From Streptococcus suis (lineage in GTDB: Bacteria > Bacillota > Bacilli > Lactobacillales > Streptococcaceae), in contig JAKTNI010000009.1 of NCBI GenBank assembly GCA_029593505.1, positions 1-46,055 of the forward strand: DNA of 46,055 nucleotides, written 5' to 3'. A model generated the notes under the pieces. The model saw only the letters and a program-made list of their open reading frames with translations. It was not told the origin of the DNA and did no database searches. Shown in pieces: positions 18,503-27,143 of the stretch (within the stretch, counting starts at the first letter, position 1; every line of letters starts with the position of its first letter). A program made the translations under genes and the position numbers.

Positions 18503-18523
18503 ATAAAAGCTAGCAAAGCTAGC
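18503..18523 (-). terminator. terminator of rnpB
   Basis: GCTAGC-TTT-GCTAGC followed by TTTTATT on the minus strand, directly after the RNase P RNA 3' end. The stem is short, so some readthrough into rlmL is likely. Confidence 0.7.
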
Positions 18524-18531
18524 CACCTATT

Positions 18532-18924
18532 TTATGCAATTTTCTATAAGCCATGTTTTGTTCCGGTGATACTAGGTCCTACCACCTTCGATAATCATCT
18601 GTCTACTGCAATTGCAGTCAGGATTTTTGTTCGTTTCCATCCATCCCATGCCCCGACCAAAGTTTGGGTTGCTAGCTTGAGGGGTTTACCGCGTTCCATT
18701 TTTTACGTTTCCATAAAAACTTCGTCACTGTGGCACTTTCAGGTCTACTCTAGCATATCCAAAGACGTAGCTATTTTGACCGCCGTAACGTCAAAAACGT
18801 CCCTAGGCTTATTTGTTCGCCTAGCACAAACACTACCAGCATCACAGCTGGTGCTAGCATGGACTTTCCTCATGATAGATGCTGTTTAACCATTCTCTAC
18901 CATGCGATTATCCAAAAATTGCAC
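18532..18924 (-). ncRNA. rnpB: RNase P RNA, type B
   Basis: The minus strand carries the universal P4 5' element GAGGAAAGTCCATGC near 18870, the internal AGAGTAGACC element, and the 3' element with GGCTTATAGAAAATTGCAT at the end. The 5' start GTGCAATTTT pairs with the 3' AAAATTGCAT as helix P1, which fixes the ends to within a few bases. It is the catalytic RNA that removes 5' leaders from tRNA precursors. I did not find a convincing promoter between gpsB and rnpB, so co-transcription with gpsB and processing is possible. Confidence 0.93.
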
Positions 18925-18936
18925 ATGTTCTCTTCA

Positions 18937-19266
18937 TTAATCTTGAACAATCTGCTTTCCAAAAACTTCTTTTTCCAAACGATTAAGACGTCTAAGAATA
19001 TCAAAGTTCGTTGCAGAAGAAACACGCTCTGTCCGAAGTACATCATTTGACTCTTCAGCAACAAGATTTGACTTAGGAGCATTTGCTACTTGTGCCTTCA
19101 AACGAGCAATCTCGCCTTTTAACTCCTTAATGATTGCCTCGTAGGCATCATAGTCTTTCATAATTTCATCCAGAAAATCATTTACTTCATCTTGGTCATA
19201 TCCTCGAAAACCAACTTTAAAATCTTGTTCAAAGATATCTTTTGTTGTAAATTTAATACTCGCCAT
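18937..19266 (-). CDS. gpsB: cell-division regulator GpsB
   Basis: A 109-residue DivIVA-family protein. The N-terminal membrane- and PBP-binding segment (FTTKDIFEQDFKVGFRGYDQ) is followed by a coiled coil (about 28-65) and a short C-terminal helical bundle (ATNFDILRRLNRLEKEVFG). GpsB links penicillin-binding proteins, StkP and MreC at the septum, and pbp1a is encoded 1.3 kb away on the other strand. SD GGGAG lies upstream. The promoter sits in the 3' end of ypsA. Confidence 0.95.
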   Translation of the reverse strand: MASIKFTTKDIFEQDFKVGFRGYDQDEVNDFLDEIMKDYDAYEAIIKELKGEIARLKAQVANAPKSNLVAEESNDVLRTERVSSATNFDILRRLNRLEKEVFGKQIVQD

Positions 19267-19300
19267 TTCTCTCTCCCCAATCTAAAACATCACTAGTTCT

Positions 19301-19330
19301 ATTATATTAAAAAAAACAGGTAAAAATCAA
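19301..19330 (-). promoter_or_regulatory. promoter of gpsB
   Basis: Minus strand TTGATT (19330-19325), 18-nt spacer containing eight T, and TATAAT (19306-19301). It lies just beyond the ypsA stop. Confidence 0.7.
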
Positions 19331-19336
19331 GTCAAA

Positions 19337-19876
19337 TCACTCGGAATTTGAAAAATTTTCTGCCACCTCATTTAGTTCTTCAAAGGTTAGTCTCTTTTGA
19401 TTATATTCCTCTTTTTTTAAAACCATGTAATACAAATATTTCAAGTTGGTTTCATTTTCAGGATCATAAAAAATGTAAATACCTGTCGTATTATCTAACA
19501 AGAACTGATTATACTGACTAAATTGACTAGCAGTTTCATAGCGTGGATAGATATATTTTACAAAATCAACCTGTTTAAAATGCGCTAATTTTACTTGATT
19601 GACTTCTTTCCAACGCTCACCGTGGTGTTCAAACATAAAAATAGTCGCAATTTGAAGATCGTAACCTTCTTGTTTTAATTCCCCCAACACTTCCAAACAC
19701 CAATATTCAAAACCAAGATTACCAGTAAACACAAACCAGCTAATTCCTTCATCTAAAAAACGGATTATATCTCTTCGAATCGCTTGTTTTATAATTTTCA
19801 AACGCCGATCCTTATCTGAGAAAATTCCCAGATTAGTATCTCTATACCCTACTATCAAAAGGCTTTTATTACGCAT
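19337..19876 (-). CDS. ypsA: YpsA-family SLOG-domain protein (DUF1273)
   Basis: The 179-residue protein has the Rossmann-like glycine pattern [11 protein letters not shown] and the [16 protein letters not shown] segment of YpsA/DUF1273. This family is placed in the SLOG nucleotide-binding superfamily, and B. subtilis YpsA is linked to cell division. Biochemical function is not settled. I choose ATG 19876 (MRNKSLL). A GTG at 19894 would add six residues but lies only about 10 nt from a -10-like TATTAT. It sits upstream of gpsB and shares its promoter region with the divergent recU. Confidence 0.85.
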   Translation of the reverse strand: MRNKSLLIVGYRDTNLGIFSDKDRRLKIIKQAIRRDIIRFLDEGISWFVFTGNLGFEYWCLEVLGELKQEGYDLQIATIFMFEHHGERWKEVNQVKLAHFKQVDFVKYIYPRYETASQFSQYNQFLLDNTTGIYIFYDPENETNLKYLYYMVLKKEEYNQKRLTFEELNEVAENFSNSE

Positions 19877-19879
19877 TTC

Positions 19880-19909
19880 TTGTACTCTTTTCACTAATTG
19901 TGGTATAAT
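19880..19909 (+). promoter_or_regulatory. promoter of recU-pbp1a
   Basis: TTGTAC (19880-19885), 18-nt spacer and TATAAT (19904-19909) preceded by TGG, giving an extended -10. The TATAAT stretch overlaps a weaker minus-strand -10 for ypsA. Confidence 0.65.
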
Positions 19910-19942
19910 ATGCTGATATTTATTTTATCAAGAAGGAGTTCT

Positions 19943-20560
19943 ATGGTCAATTATCCCCATAAGATTGTTAGCAAGCACAGTAGAACGAGAGCTGCCTTAT
20001 CTAAACACATTGATTTTGCTAATCGTGGCATGTCTTTTGAAGCAGCTATTAACGATAGTAATCAATATTATTTAACCAATGGAATAGCTGTTATCCATAA
20101 AAAACCAACTCCTGTTCAAATTGTGAAAGTTGACTATCCTAGACGAAGTCGAGCCAAAATTGTGGAAGCTTATTTTCGTCAAGCATCTACGACCGACTAT
20201 TCTGGTGTTTTCAAAAAGCATTATATTGACTTTGAAGCCAAAGAAACACGTCAGAAAACTTCCATGCCTATGAAAAACTTTCATGCTCATCAGATTAAGC
20301 ACATGCAACAGGTCATCGAGCAAGGGGGGATTTGCTTTGTTCTTCTTCACTTTTCAACATTGAAAGAAACGTATCTCTTACCAGCAAACCATTTGATTGA
20401 CTTCTATCAGATGGAAGTGGGAAAAAAATCAATGCCATTATCATTCATTCGACAATATGGTTTTGAACTTCAAATGGGAGCTTTTCCTAGTATACCTTAT
20501 CTCGAAATTGTTGAAAAAAAATTATTAGGTGGTGACTCTTTTGAAAACTACAACTCTTAA
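19943..20560 (+). CDS. recU: Holliday-junction resolvase RecU
   Basis: The 205-residue protein carries the RecU landmarks [14 protein letters not shown] near the N-terminus, [16 protein letters not shown], then the nuclease segment [19 protein letters not shown]. RecU is the Gram-positive resolvase for recombination intermediates. ATG 19943 is preceded by AAGGAG, so the upstream extension of the frame is not used. Its last 20 nt overlap the start of pbp1a, the recU-pbp1a operon typical of streptococci. Confidence 0.95.
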   Translation: MVNYPHKIVSKHSRTRAALSKHIDFANRGMSFEAAINDSNQYYLTNGIAVIHKKPTPVQIVKVDYPRRSRAKIVEAYFRQASTTDYSGVFKKHYIDFEAKETRQKTSMPMKNFHAHQIKHMQQVIEQGGICFVLLHFSTLKETYLLPANHLIDFYQMEVGKKSMPLSFIRQYGFELQMGAFPSIPYLEIVEKKLLGGDSFENYNS

Positions 20561-22694
20561 AAAATCTTTGATCGTTATAGCAAATTTTCTTCTGATTGGG
20601 GCTATTATCGCCATATTATCTGGAACTGCTTTAATTATTTATTATATTCAAGGAGCTCCTAAGCTGACAGAAGAATCCTTAACAGCAACTGTCTCTAGCA
20701 AAATTTATGATAAAGACGGAAATCTTATTGCAGATTTAGGTGCTGAAAAACGTTCCAACGCTAAAACAGATGAAATTCCGACGGAGCTAGTCAATGCGAT
20801 TGTTGCCATTGAAGACAAACGCTTTTTCAATCACAAAGGAGTTGATGTCATTCGGATTGCTGGATCTCTTTTAAACAACTTAACAGGTGGAAATCTTCAG
20901 GGAGGGTCTACACTTGATCAGCAATTTATAAAATTAGCTTATTTTTCAACGTCTATTAAAGACCAAAACTTAAAACGGAAAATCCAAGAGGCTTGGCTTG
21001 CTACTCAATTGGAGCGCCGAAATACCAAACAAGAAATACTGACTTATTACATCAATAAAGTCTATATGTCAAATGGTAACTACGGTATGAAAACGGCTGC
21101 TCTCTCTTTCTATGGTAAGGAATTAAAAGAATTATCCCTGCCTCAACTCGCCTTACTTGCTGGCATGCCTCAGGCTCCCAATCAGTATGACCCCTATACG
21201 AACCCAGAAGAAGCAAAAACTCGACGAGACCTAGTATTAGGAGAAATGTTAGAGGAAAAGTATATTGACAATGCACAATATGAGCAGGCTCTTCTAGTTC
21301 CTGTAACCGATGGTCTACAACCTCTATCAAATGCAGCAGCTTATCCAACTTATATGGACAACTATCTCAAACAAGTTGTGGAAGAAGTAGAAACAAAAAC
21401 AGGTTATAACTTACTCACAACAGGAATGGATGTTTATACAAACGTTGACCCAGCAGCACAGCAACAATTATGGAACATTTATAATACGGATATGTATGTC
21501 AACTACCCAGATGAACTCATGCAAGTCGCATCTACTGTTGTTGATGTCTCAAATGGTAAAGTAGTCGCCCAATTAGGCGGTCGAAATCAACCAACAAATG
21601 TATCATTCGGTATTAACCAAGCTGTTGAAACTAATCGTGATTTCGGCTCAACCATGAAGCCTATCACTGACTATGCACCTGCATTTGAAAATGGTGTCTA
21701 TGCCTCTACTGCCGATTTAATTTTAGATGGCCCTTATAACTATCCTGGAACAAGTATTCCTGTAAACAACTGGGATAAACAGTACTTTGGAAATATATCG
21801 GTCAAGACAGCCATTCAGTATTCTCGAAATGTAACAGCTGTCAAAGCACTTGAAGCTACTGGTTTGGAAAAATCTTTAGCATTCCTAAACAGTGTTGGAA
21901 TCAATTACCCAGATATTCACTACTCAAACGCGATTTCTAGCAACACATCAGATACAAGTCGTCAATATGGTGCAAGTAGTGAAAAAATGGCCGCTGCCTA
22001 CGCTGCATTTGCTAATGGTGGTATTTATTATGCACCTCAGTACGTACACAAAATTGTCTTTAGTGATGGAACAGTAACAGAATACGAACCTCAAGGCACT
22101 CGCGTTATGACTGAGGAGACTGCCTATATGATGACAGACATGATGAAGGCAGTCATGTCTTACGGCTACGGACTAAATGCATCCGTCAGCGGTGTTCCTA
22201 TGGCTGGTAAGACGGGAACATCAAACTATACAGACAGTGAGACAGATACTATTTTAGCCACTAACCCAGAAGCTAATTATAGTTATATGGTTGTTCCCGA
22301 TGAAAACTTCGTAGGGTATTCAAGTCAATATGCAATGGCTGTTTGGACCGGCTATACTAATCGTATGACTCCTATTCTTGATAATAGTATGCGAATTGCA
22401 ACCGATGTCTATCACAATATGATGCTTTTCATGCATTCTGATTATACAGCTGTCGACTGGGATGTTCCAGAAAATTTAGTACGCTATGGTTCAAATTATT
22501 ATTTAAAAGGTAGTCGCTCATTATCGAATGCTTACACTACCTATACTAACTCAAGTACTAGTAGCTCTAGTACAATAACATCTAGTTCTAGCGAAAATAC
22601 ACAATCTACTACGAGTTCTTCAAGTACATCAACTACAAATTCATCAACAGAAACAGGTACAGCTACCACACCAAGTCAATCCGAGGGACAATAA
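20541..22694 (+). CDS. pbp1a: class A penicillin-binding protein 1A
   Basis: A 717-residue bifunctional wall synthase. It has a short cytoplasmic tail and membrane helix (about 11-38), a glycosyltransferase domain with [10 protein letters not shown] and QGGSTLDQQ, then a transpeptidase domain. The catalytic STMK serine is residue 370 when counted from TTG 20541, with SRN in QYSRNVTA and KTG in [10 protein letters not shown] Ser/Thr-rich tail ends the protein. The TTG start fits AGGTGG 8 nt upstream, and Ser370 matches the pneumococcal numbering. Two GTG codons at 20529 and 20532 are alternatives. Coding overlaps recU by 20 nt. Confidence 0.95.
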   Translation: MKTTTLKKSLIVIANFLLIGAIIAILSGTALIIYYIQGAPKLTEESLTATVSSKIYDKDGNLIADLGAEKRSNAKTDEIPTELVNAIVAIEDKRFFNHKGVDVIRIAGSLLNNLTGGNLQGGSTLDQQFIKLAYFSTSIKDQNLKRKIQEAWLATQLERRNTKQEILTYYINKVYMSNGNYGMKTAALSFYGKELKELSLPQLALLAGMPQAPNQYDPYTNPEEAKTRRDLVLGEMLEEKYIDNAQYEQALLVPVTDGLQPLSNAAAYPTYMDNYLKQVVEEVETKTGYNLLTTGMDVYTNVDPAAQQQLWNIYNTDMYVNYPDELMQVASTVVDVSNGKVVAQLGGRNQPTNVSFGINQAVETNRDFGSTMKPITDYAPAFENGVYASTADLILDGPYNYPGTSIPVNNWDKQYFGNISVKTAIQYSRNVTAVKALEATGLEKSLAFLNSVGINYPDIHYSNAISSNTSDTSRQYGASSEKMAAAYAAFANGGIYYAPQYVHKIVFSDGTVTEYEPQGTRVMTEETAYMMTDMMKAVMSYGYGLNASVSGVPMAGKTGTSNYTDSETDTILATNPEANYSYMVVPDENFVGYSSQYAMAVWTGYTNRMTPILDNSMRIATDVYHNMMLFMHSDYTAVDWDVPENLVRYGSNYYLKGSRSLSNAYTTYTNSSTSSSSTITSSSSENTQSTTSSSSTSTTNSSTETGTATTPSQSEGQ

Positions 22695-22696
22695 AG

Positions 22697-22722
22697 AAAA
22701 AACCAGACTCTTCTGGTTTTTC
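22697..22722 (+). terminator. terminator after pbp1a
   Basis: AAAAACCAG-ACTCTT-CTGGTTTTT followed by CC and a T-rich tract, 3 nt after the stop codon. Confidence 0.8.
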
Positions 22723-22737
22723 CTTTTGCTCAAATTA

Positions 22738-22746
22738 TGATAAGAT
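22738..22746 (+). promoter_or_regulatory. extended -10 promoter 6 nt before the rsmG start
   Basis: TGATAAGAT gives TG-N-TAAGAT. Six nucleotides (AAGATT) separate it from the ATG at 22753, so transcription is expected to begin at or next to the start codon. No SD is present. No good -35 is seen. Confidence 0.55.
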
Positions 22747-22752
22747 AAGATT

Positions 22753-23466
22753 ATGAAACCTGAATTATTTTACAAGCATTTGCTGGATCATAATATCCAA
22801 TTAACAGAAAAGCAAAAACAACAATTCCATCGCTATTTTCAACTACTCATTGAGTGGAACCAAAAAATAAATCTAACCGCCATCGTTGAAGAAAACGAGG
22901 TTTATCTCAAGCATTTCTACGATTCTATTGCTCCAATTCTTCAAGGATGTATTCCAAACGAACCGTTGCACTTATTAGATATTGGAGCTGGCGCTGGTTT
23001 TCCAAGCTTACCGATGAAAATATTGTATCCTCAACTGAAAATCAGCATTATTGACTCATTGAACAAACGAATCAAATTCTTACACTTACTCTCAGAAGAG
23101 CTGGAATTGGAAAACGTTCAATTTTACCACGGTCGAGCCGAAGAATTTGCGCATGACAAAAACTTCCGAGCACAATTTGATATCGTTACGGCTCGCGCTG
23201 TTGCTCGAATGCAAATTTTAGCTGAATTAACCATCCCATATCTAAAAACCAATGGAAAGCTAATTGCCCTAAAAGCTTCTAGTGCCGAAGATGAGTTGGC
23301 AGAAGCTCAACATGCTTTGCATTCACTATTTGCTAAAGTCATCCATAATCATGACTATGTATTACCAAACGGTGACCCACGAACAATAACAATTGTTGAA
23401 AAGAAAAAAGAAACTCCTAACAAGTTTCCACGTAAGGCTGGTATTCCAAATAAAAGACCATTATAG
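22753..23466 (+). CDS. rsmG: 16S rRNA m7G527 methyltransferase RsmG/GidB
   Basis: A 237-residue SAM-dependent methyltransferase. It shows [13 protein letters not shown] and the HFYDSI segment, motif [32 protein letters not shown] and TARAVARM. It methylates G527 of 16S rRNA; loss in other bacteria gives low-level streptomycin resistance (established). There is no SD, and a -10 hexamer lies 6 nt upstream of ATG, which suggests a leaderless mRNA. A possible short alternative start was not found. It is followed by an inverted repeat at 23470-23503 without a T-run. Confidence 0.95.
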   Translation: MKPELFYKHLLDHNIQLTEKQKQQFHRYFQLLIEWNQKINLTAIVEENEVYLKHFYDSIAPILQGCIPNEPLHLLDIGAGAGFPSLPMKILYPQLKISIIDSLNKRIKFLHLLSEELELENVQFYHGRAEEFAHDKNFRAQFDIVTARAVARMQILAELTIPYLKTNGKLIALKASSAEDELAEAQHALHSLFAKVIHNHDYVLPNGDPRTITIVEKKKETPNKFPRKAGIPNKRPL

Positions 23467-23469
23467 TAA

Positions 23470-23503
23470 ACTATGATATATAATTTCAGCTTCTCATCAT
23501 AGT
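23470..23503. repeat. 8-bp inverted repeat after rsmG
   Basis: ACTATGAT (23470-23477) and ATCATAGT (23496-23503) flank an 18-nt AT-rich loop. It has no T-run, so it is a weak terminator candidate or an mRNA-stabilising stem. Confidence 0.35.
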
Positions 23504-23554
23504 GTAACCATATATTACCATGAAAAGTTTTTGTCTGTGTAACTTACAAATATA

Positions 23555-23576
23555 TGATATACTATTCTAGTATAAT
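23555..23576 (+). promoter_or_regulatory. -10 region(s) of pepS
   Basis: TGATATACT (23555-23563, extended -10) and TATAAT (23571-23576) lie 20-30 nt before the pepS SD. Neither has a good -35 at 17 nt, so I cannot choose between them. Confidence 0.45.
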
Positions 23577-23594
23577 GTTTCAAAGGAGGAAAAA

Positions 23595-24836
23595 ATGGTA
23601 TTACCAAATTTCAAAGAAAACCTTGCAAAATATGCAAAACTCTTAGTATCAACAGGTATCAATGTACAAAAAGGACATACCGTACAAGTAACTGTTAGCG
23701 TGGATCAAGCTGAATTAGCACGCTTAATTGTAAAAGAGGCATATGCTTATGGAGCAAAAGAAGTTCTAGTCAACTGGATAGATGAAGTTATTGCTCGTGA
23801 GCGATTGGTCAATGTAGATGTTGAGCTCTTAGAGCAAGTACATCCTCAACGCATCACAGAGATGAACTATCTTTTGGAACGCAAAGCAAGCCGTTTAGTT
23901 ATCCTTTCGGAAGATCCAGGAGCTTATGATGGAGTAGACCCAGAAAAATTATCACGTAATGCTCGCGCACTTAGTCAAGCTCTTAATCCAATGCGTCAAG
24001 CAACTCAAGCTAACAAGTTGAGTTGGACGCTCGGTGCTGCTGCTGGTTTGGAGTGGGCCAAAAAAGTCTTCCCAGATGCTCAATCCGATGAAGAAGCGAT
24101 TGATCTTCTGTGGGATCAAATTTTCAAGACTTGTCGTATCTATGAAGAAGACCCAATCAAAGCTTGGGCTGAACACCAAGAACGTCTAGTATCCAAGGCA
24201 GAAGTTCTCAACAAAGAACAATTTGTCAAGTTGCACTATACTGCTCCTGGTACAGACCTTATCCTTGGTATGCCAAAAAATCATTTATGGGAAGCAGCTG
24301 GATCTGTCAATTCTCAAGGGGAAAACTTCATTGCTAATATGCCAACAGAAGAAGTCTTTACAGCGCCAGATTATCGTGTAGCAGATGGTTATGTAACCTC
24401 TACAAAACCGCTCAGCTACAATGGAAACATTATTGAAGGAATCAAAGTGACCTTTAAAGATGGTGAAATTGTTGAGGTAACAGCTGAAAAAGGGGAAGAG
24501 GTCATGAAAAAGCTAGTCTTCGACAATGATGGTGCTCGTGCTTTAGGCGAAATAGCTCTAGTGCCAGATAAAAGCCCTATTTCTCAATCAGGAGTGACTT
24601 TCTTTAATACCTTATTTGACGAGAATGCTTCTAATCACTTGGCTATCGGATCTGCCTATGCTTTCTCTATCGAAGGTGGAACAGAAATGAGCCAAGAAGA
24701 ACTTAAGGAAGCTGGACTCAACCGTTCAGATGTCCACGTGGACTTCATGATCGGTTCAAATAAAATGAACATAGATGGCATTCGTGAAGATGGTACACGT
24801 GTCCCAATCTTCCGAGACGGTGAGTGGGCTATCTAA
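23595..24836 (+). CDS. pepS: aminopeptidase PepS (M29 family)
   Basis: A 413-residue cytoplasmic metallo-aminopeptidase. The N-terminal region FKENLAKYAKLLVSTGINVQ and the C-terminal metal-site segments typical of M29 (ALGEIALV, NTLFDENASNHLAIGSAYAF, DVHVDFMIGS) are present. PepS trims N-terminal residues from oligopeptides and supports growth on imported peptides. The SD AAAGGAGG is very strong. It is a single gene closed by a terminator at 24852. It may respond to CodY as in other streptococci, but I see no CodY box next to it. Confidence 0.93.
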   Translation: MVLPNFKENLAKYAKLLVSTGINVQKGHTVQVTVSVDQAELARLIVKEAYAYGAKEVLVNWIDEVIARERLVNVDVELLEQVHPQRITEMNYLLERKASRLVILSEDPGAYDGVDPEKLSRNARALSQALNPMRQATQANKLSWTLGAAAGLEWAKKVFPDAQSDEEAIDLLWDQIFKTCRIYEEDPIKAWAEHQERLVSKAEVLNKEQFVKLHYTAPGTDLILGMPKNHLWEAAGSVNSQGENFIANMPTEEVFTAPDYRVADGYVTSTKPLSYNGNIIEGIKVTFKDGEIVEVTAEKGEEVMKKLVFDNDGARALGEIALVPDKSPISQSGVTFFNTLFDENASNHLAIGSAYAFSIEGGTEMSQEELKEAGLNRSDVHVDFMIGSNKMNIDGIREDGTRVPIFRDGEWAI

Positions 24837-24851
24837 TATGACGATGTCTAA

Positions 24852-24878
24852 TGAGGCTGGCTAACCAGTCTCATTTTG
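24852..24878 (+). terminator. terminator after pepS
   Basis: TGAGGCTGG-CTAA-CCAGTCTCA with one G-U pair, followed by TTTTG. Confidence 0.75.
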
Positions 24879-24911
24879 TATATCACAAAATGATTAATGA
24901 AAGGAAAAATG

Positions 24912-25148
24912 ATGATTTCAAGTATGATTACAGGAGCTATTATTGGTCTTATTGCAGGAGCACTCACTTCATCTACCGATCGTAGAGGTTGCTTTGGCAA
25001 TATTCTATTAGGATTGGCAGGTTCATGGGTTGGAGAGCTATTATTCGACAACTGGGGGCCTCAACTAGCTGGTATGTCTGTCATTCCATCCGTTTTAGGA
25101 GCTGTGCTTCTAATTGCTATCTTTGATCGTTCCAATAAGAACCATTAA
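24912..25148 (+). CDS. GlsB/YeaQ/YmgE-family small membrane protein
   Basis: The 78-residue protein is mostly hydrophobic. It has three predicted helices and the glycine-rich pattern AIIGLIAGALTSS, a charged central loop (TDRRGCFGNILLGLAGSWVGELLF) and a final helix ending IAIFDRSNK. This is the YeaQ/Transgly_assoc family, often induced by envelope or acid stress; the function is not settled. I set the start at the ATG 6 nt after AAGGA. The adjacent ATG at 24909 and one at 24897 are possible but poorly spaced. No promoter was clearly seen after the pepS terminator. Confidence 0.8.
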   Translation: MISSMITGAIIGLIAGALTSSTDRRGCFGNILLGLAGSWVGELLFDNWGPQLAGMSVIPSVLGAVLLIAIFDRSNKNH

Positions 25149-25248
25149 CATGTTAAACAAGTCTTATCAACTTTCCAAGCAAAACGACCCATTTAGAACA
25201 AATTGTTTTAACTATTTATTCTAAATATAAAATTGTCTAGCAGTAGTA

Positions 25249-25293
25249 AATTTTCTGATAATTGTTGAAATTTTGCTTAAATTTTGCTATACT
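25249..25293 (+). promoter_or_regulatory. codY promoter with CodY-binding box
   Basis: AATTTTCTGATAATT (25249-25263) matches the 15-nt CodY consensus with one mismatch. It ends 1 nt before a near-perfect promoter: TTGAAA (25265-25270), 17-nt spacer, TATACT (25288-25293). CodY bound here would block RNA polymerase, giving autoregulation. Confidence 0.8.
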
Positions 25294-25322
25294 GAAAGCA
25301 ATTACAGAGTAAAGAGGAAACT

Positions 25323-26111
25323 ATGACAACATTATTAGAAAAAACTCGGGATATCACTTCTATTTTGAAGCGTTCTGAGGAAAAATTGGCGGAAGAATTA
25401 CCATATAACGCCATTGCAGATCATTTATCAGCTATTATTGATTGTAACACGTGTATCATCAATAGTGAGGGTGAAATTTTAGGCTATCATATGAACTACA
25501 AGACCAACAATGATCGTGTTGAGGAGTTTTATATCAAAAAGCAATATCCAACAGAATATGTCAAAGCGATAGCACAAGTATATGACACCCAAGTGAACCT
25601 TCCTGTTGAGAGTGAATTAACAGCAATTCCTGTTGAATCTCGTGGGCTCTATCCAAATGGTTTAACAACCATTGCTCCTATCCATGTGACTGGTATTCGT
25701 TTTGGCTCGTTGATTATTTGGAGAAACAATGAGCAATTTAATGATAACGATTTGATCTTAGTAGAAATTGCAGCAACTGTCGTAGGAATTCAACTGTTGA
25801 ATTTTCAGCGGGAAGAAGATGAAAAAAATATTCGCCGTCGTGCAGCAGTTAATATGGCAGTCAACACACTATCCTATTCTGAAATGAAGGCTGTAGCTGC
25901 CATTTTGGGAGAGTTAAACGGCAATGAGGGACAACTAACAGCCTCTGTTATTGCGGATCGAATCGGAATTACTCGCTCTGTAATTGTAAACGCTCTACGC
26001 AAATTGGAAAGTGCAGGAATTATTGAAAGTCGTTCTCTTGGTATGAAAGGGACATATTTGAAAATTTTAATTCCAGCTATTTTTGATGAAATTAAGAAAC
26101 GTGATTATTAG
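25323..26111 (+). CDS. codY: global nutrient regulator CodY
   Basis: A 262-residue DNA-binding regulator. The N-terminal GAF-type ligand domain ([15 protein letters not shown] to about residue 165) binds branched-chain amino acids. The C-terminal winged helix (about 195-250, [20 protein letters not shown]) recognises the CodY box. It represses amino acid and peptide uptake and other starvation genes when nutrients are abundant. SD GAGGA precedes the ATG. It is followed after 1 nt by pncA, and a CodY box in its own promoter implies feedback. Confidence 0.97.
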   Translation: MTTLLEKTRDITSILKRSEEKLAEELPYNAIADHLSAIIDCNTCIINSEGEILGYHMNYKTNNDRVEEFYIKKQYPTEYVKAIAQVYDTQVNLPVESELTAIPVESRGLYPNGLTTIAPIHVTGIRFGSLIIWRNNEQFNDNDLILVEIAATVVGIQLLNFQREEDEKNIRRRAAVNMAVNTLSYSEMKAVAAILGELNGNEGQLTASVIADRIGITRSVIVNALRKLESAGIIESRSLGMKGTYLKILIPAIFDEIKKRDY

Positions 26112-26112
26112 T

Positions 26113-26664
26113 ATGAAAAAAGCACTCATTTCTATTGACTACACAGTTGATTTTGTAGCAGATGAAGGAAAATTGACAGCTGGAGTTCCTGCACAAGCAA
26201 TCTCAGAACGAATTACCCAAGTTACTCACGAAGCTTTTGAACGAGGAGATTACATTTTCTTTGCTATTGATGGACACGAAGAAAACGATACTTTTCATCC
26301 AGAAAGTCGATTGTTTCCTCCTCATAATCTAATCGGTTCCAAAGGAAGAGAGTTATTTGGTCCACTTGCCACATTTTATGAACAATATAAAGACCATGAA
26401 CGTGTGCGTTGGATGGATAAACGACATTATTCCGCATTTTCTGGCACGGACCTAGATATCCGTTTGAGAGAGCGTGGGATAGATACGATTATCCTAACAG
26501 GAGTTTTATCAGATATTTGTGTCTTACATACTGCTATTGATGCCTATAATAAAGGTTATCATATTGAAGTAGTTTCTTCTGCTATTGCAGCTTTAACGGA
26601 AGAGCGTCATCAATTTGCCCTCGACCATTTGCGTCATGTACTTGGGGCAAACATCTTAGAATAA
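26113..26664 (+). CDS. pncA: nicotinamidase/isochorismatase-family hydrolase PncA
   Basis: A 183-residue cysteine hydrolase of the isochorismatase superfamily. Candidate triad residues are the Asp in LISIDYTVDF, a Lys in WMDKRHYSAF and the nucleophilic Cys in LTGVLSDICVLHTA. PncA converts nicotinamide to nicotinate for NAD salvage. The start is the ATG 1 nt after the codY stop, without its own good SD, so translation is probably coupled to codY and its expression follows CodY autoregulation. The same codY-pncA pairing occurs in S. pneumoniae. Confidence 0.88.
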   Translation: MKKALISIDYTVDFVADEGKLTAGVPAQAISERITQVTHEAFERGDYIFFAIDGHEENDTFHPESRLFPPHNLIGSKGRELFGPLATFYEQYKDHERVRWMDKRHYSAFSGTDLDIRLRERGIDTIILTGVLSDICVLHTAIDAYNKGYHIEVVSSAIAALTEERHQFALDHLRHVLGANILE

Positions 26665-26815
26665 TAGTTGGCATTAACCTATCAAGGTCTGTGCGGATAT
26701 TACTTCAGAAGAACAGACTACATATGAAATATTAATCCTATACTTATTCGTGTGTTTCCGTCATATTACCTGCCTACTCCCAAATAACATAAACGAAATG
26801 CTTTTCAAAAATGTG

Positions 26816-26844
26816 TTGACAAAGATCTTATCATGTGGTATACT
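26816..26844 (+). promoter_or_regulatory. consensus promoter of tRNA-Leu
   Basis: TTGACA (26816-26821), 17-nt spacer ending in TGTGG, TATACT (26839-26844). It is a near-perfect sigma-A promoter 15 nt before the tRNA. The 150 nt between pncA and this promoter show only a weak GTCTGT/ACAGAC pairing. Confidence 0.85.
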
Positions 26845-26859
26845 AATTTTCGTACTTAT

Positions 26860-26945
26860 GCGGGGATGGCGGAATTGGCAGACGCGCAGGACTAAGGATC
26901 CTGTGACCGCTTTAGGTCGTGTGGGTTCAAGTCCCACTCTCCGCA
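26860..26945 (+). tRNA. tRNA-Leu, anticodon AAG
   Basis: An 86-nt class II tRNA. The acceptor stem is GCGGGGA/TCTCCGC with discriminator A, followed by T8-G9, a D arm with AATTGGCAGA, anticodon stem CAGGA/TCCTG around the loop CTAAGGA (anticodon AAG), a long variable arm, and T arm GTGGG-TTCAAGT-CCCAC. CCA is not encoded. It reads CUU leucine codons, and others if A34 is deaminated to inosine. It has its own promoter and terminator. Confidence 0.95.
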
Positions 26946-26949
26946 TAGT

Positions 26950-26974
26950 GGACTAGTTTGTACTAGTCCTTTTT
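26950..26974 (+). terminator. terminator after tRNA-Leu
   Basis: GGACTAGT-TTGT-ACTAGTCC followed by TTTTT, 4 nt past the tRNA. Confidence 0.85.
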
Positions 26975-26996
26975 GCTTTCTTTAATGACCGAATAT

Positions 26997-27031
26997 AAAA
27001 AAGCTAGAAGAAGGTATTTCTTCTAGCTTTT
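26997..27031. terminator. terminator after alaT, bidirectional in form
   Basis: AAAAGCTAGAAGAA and TTCTTCTAGCTTTT are perfect 14-bp arms around GGTAT. The minus-strand side continues with TTTTTT, fitting alaT, which ends about 110 nt away. It also backs up the tRNA terminator. Confidence 0.75.
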
Positions 27032-27143
27032 GATTTGCATCCGCCTAAATAGTCATATAAGCAAATAATCTTTATCCCTATTTTCTCTACCCAAAAACAA
27101 TGAATCAAACTCTATATATTTATCTATAAAGTATTCACTCAAT

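Noticed and set aside
26665..26815. Terminator for codY-pncA
   Set aside because: The only pairing is GTCTGT/ACAGAC with a 20-nt loop and no T-run.
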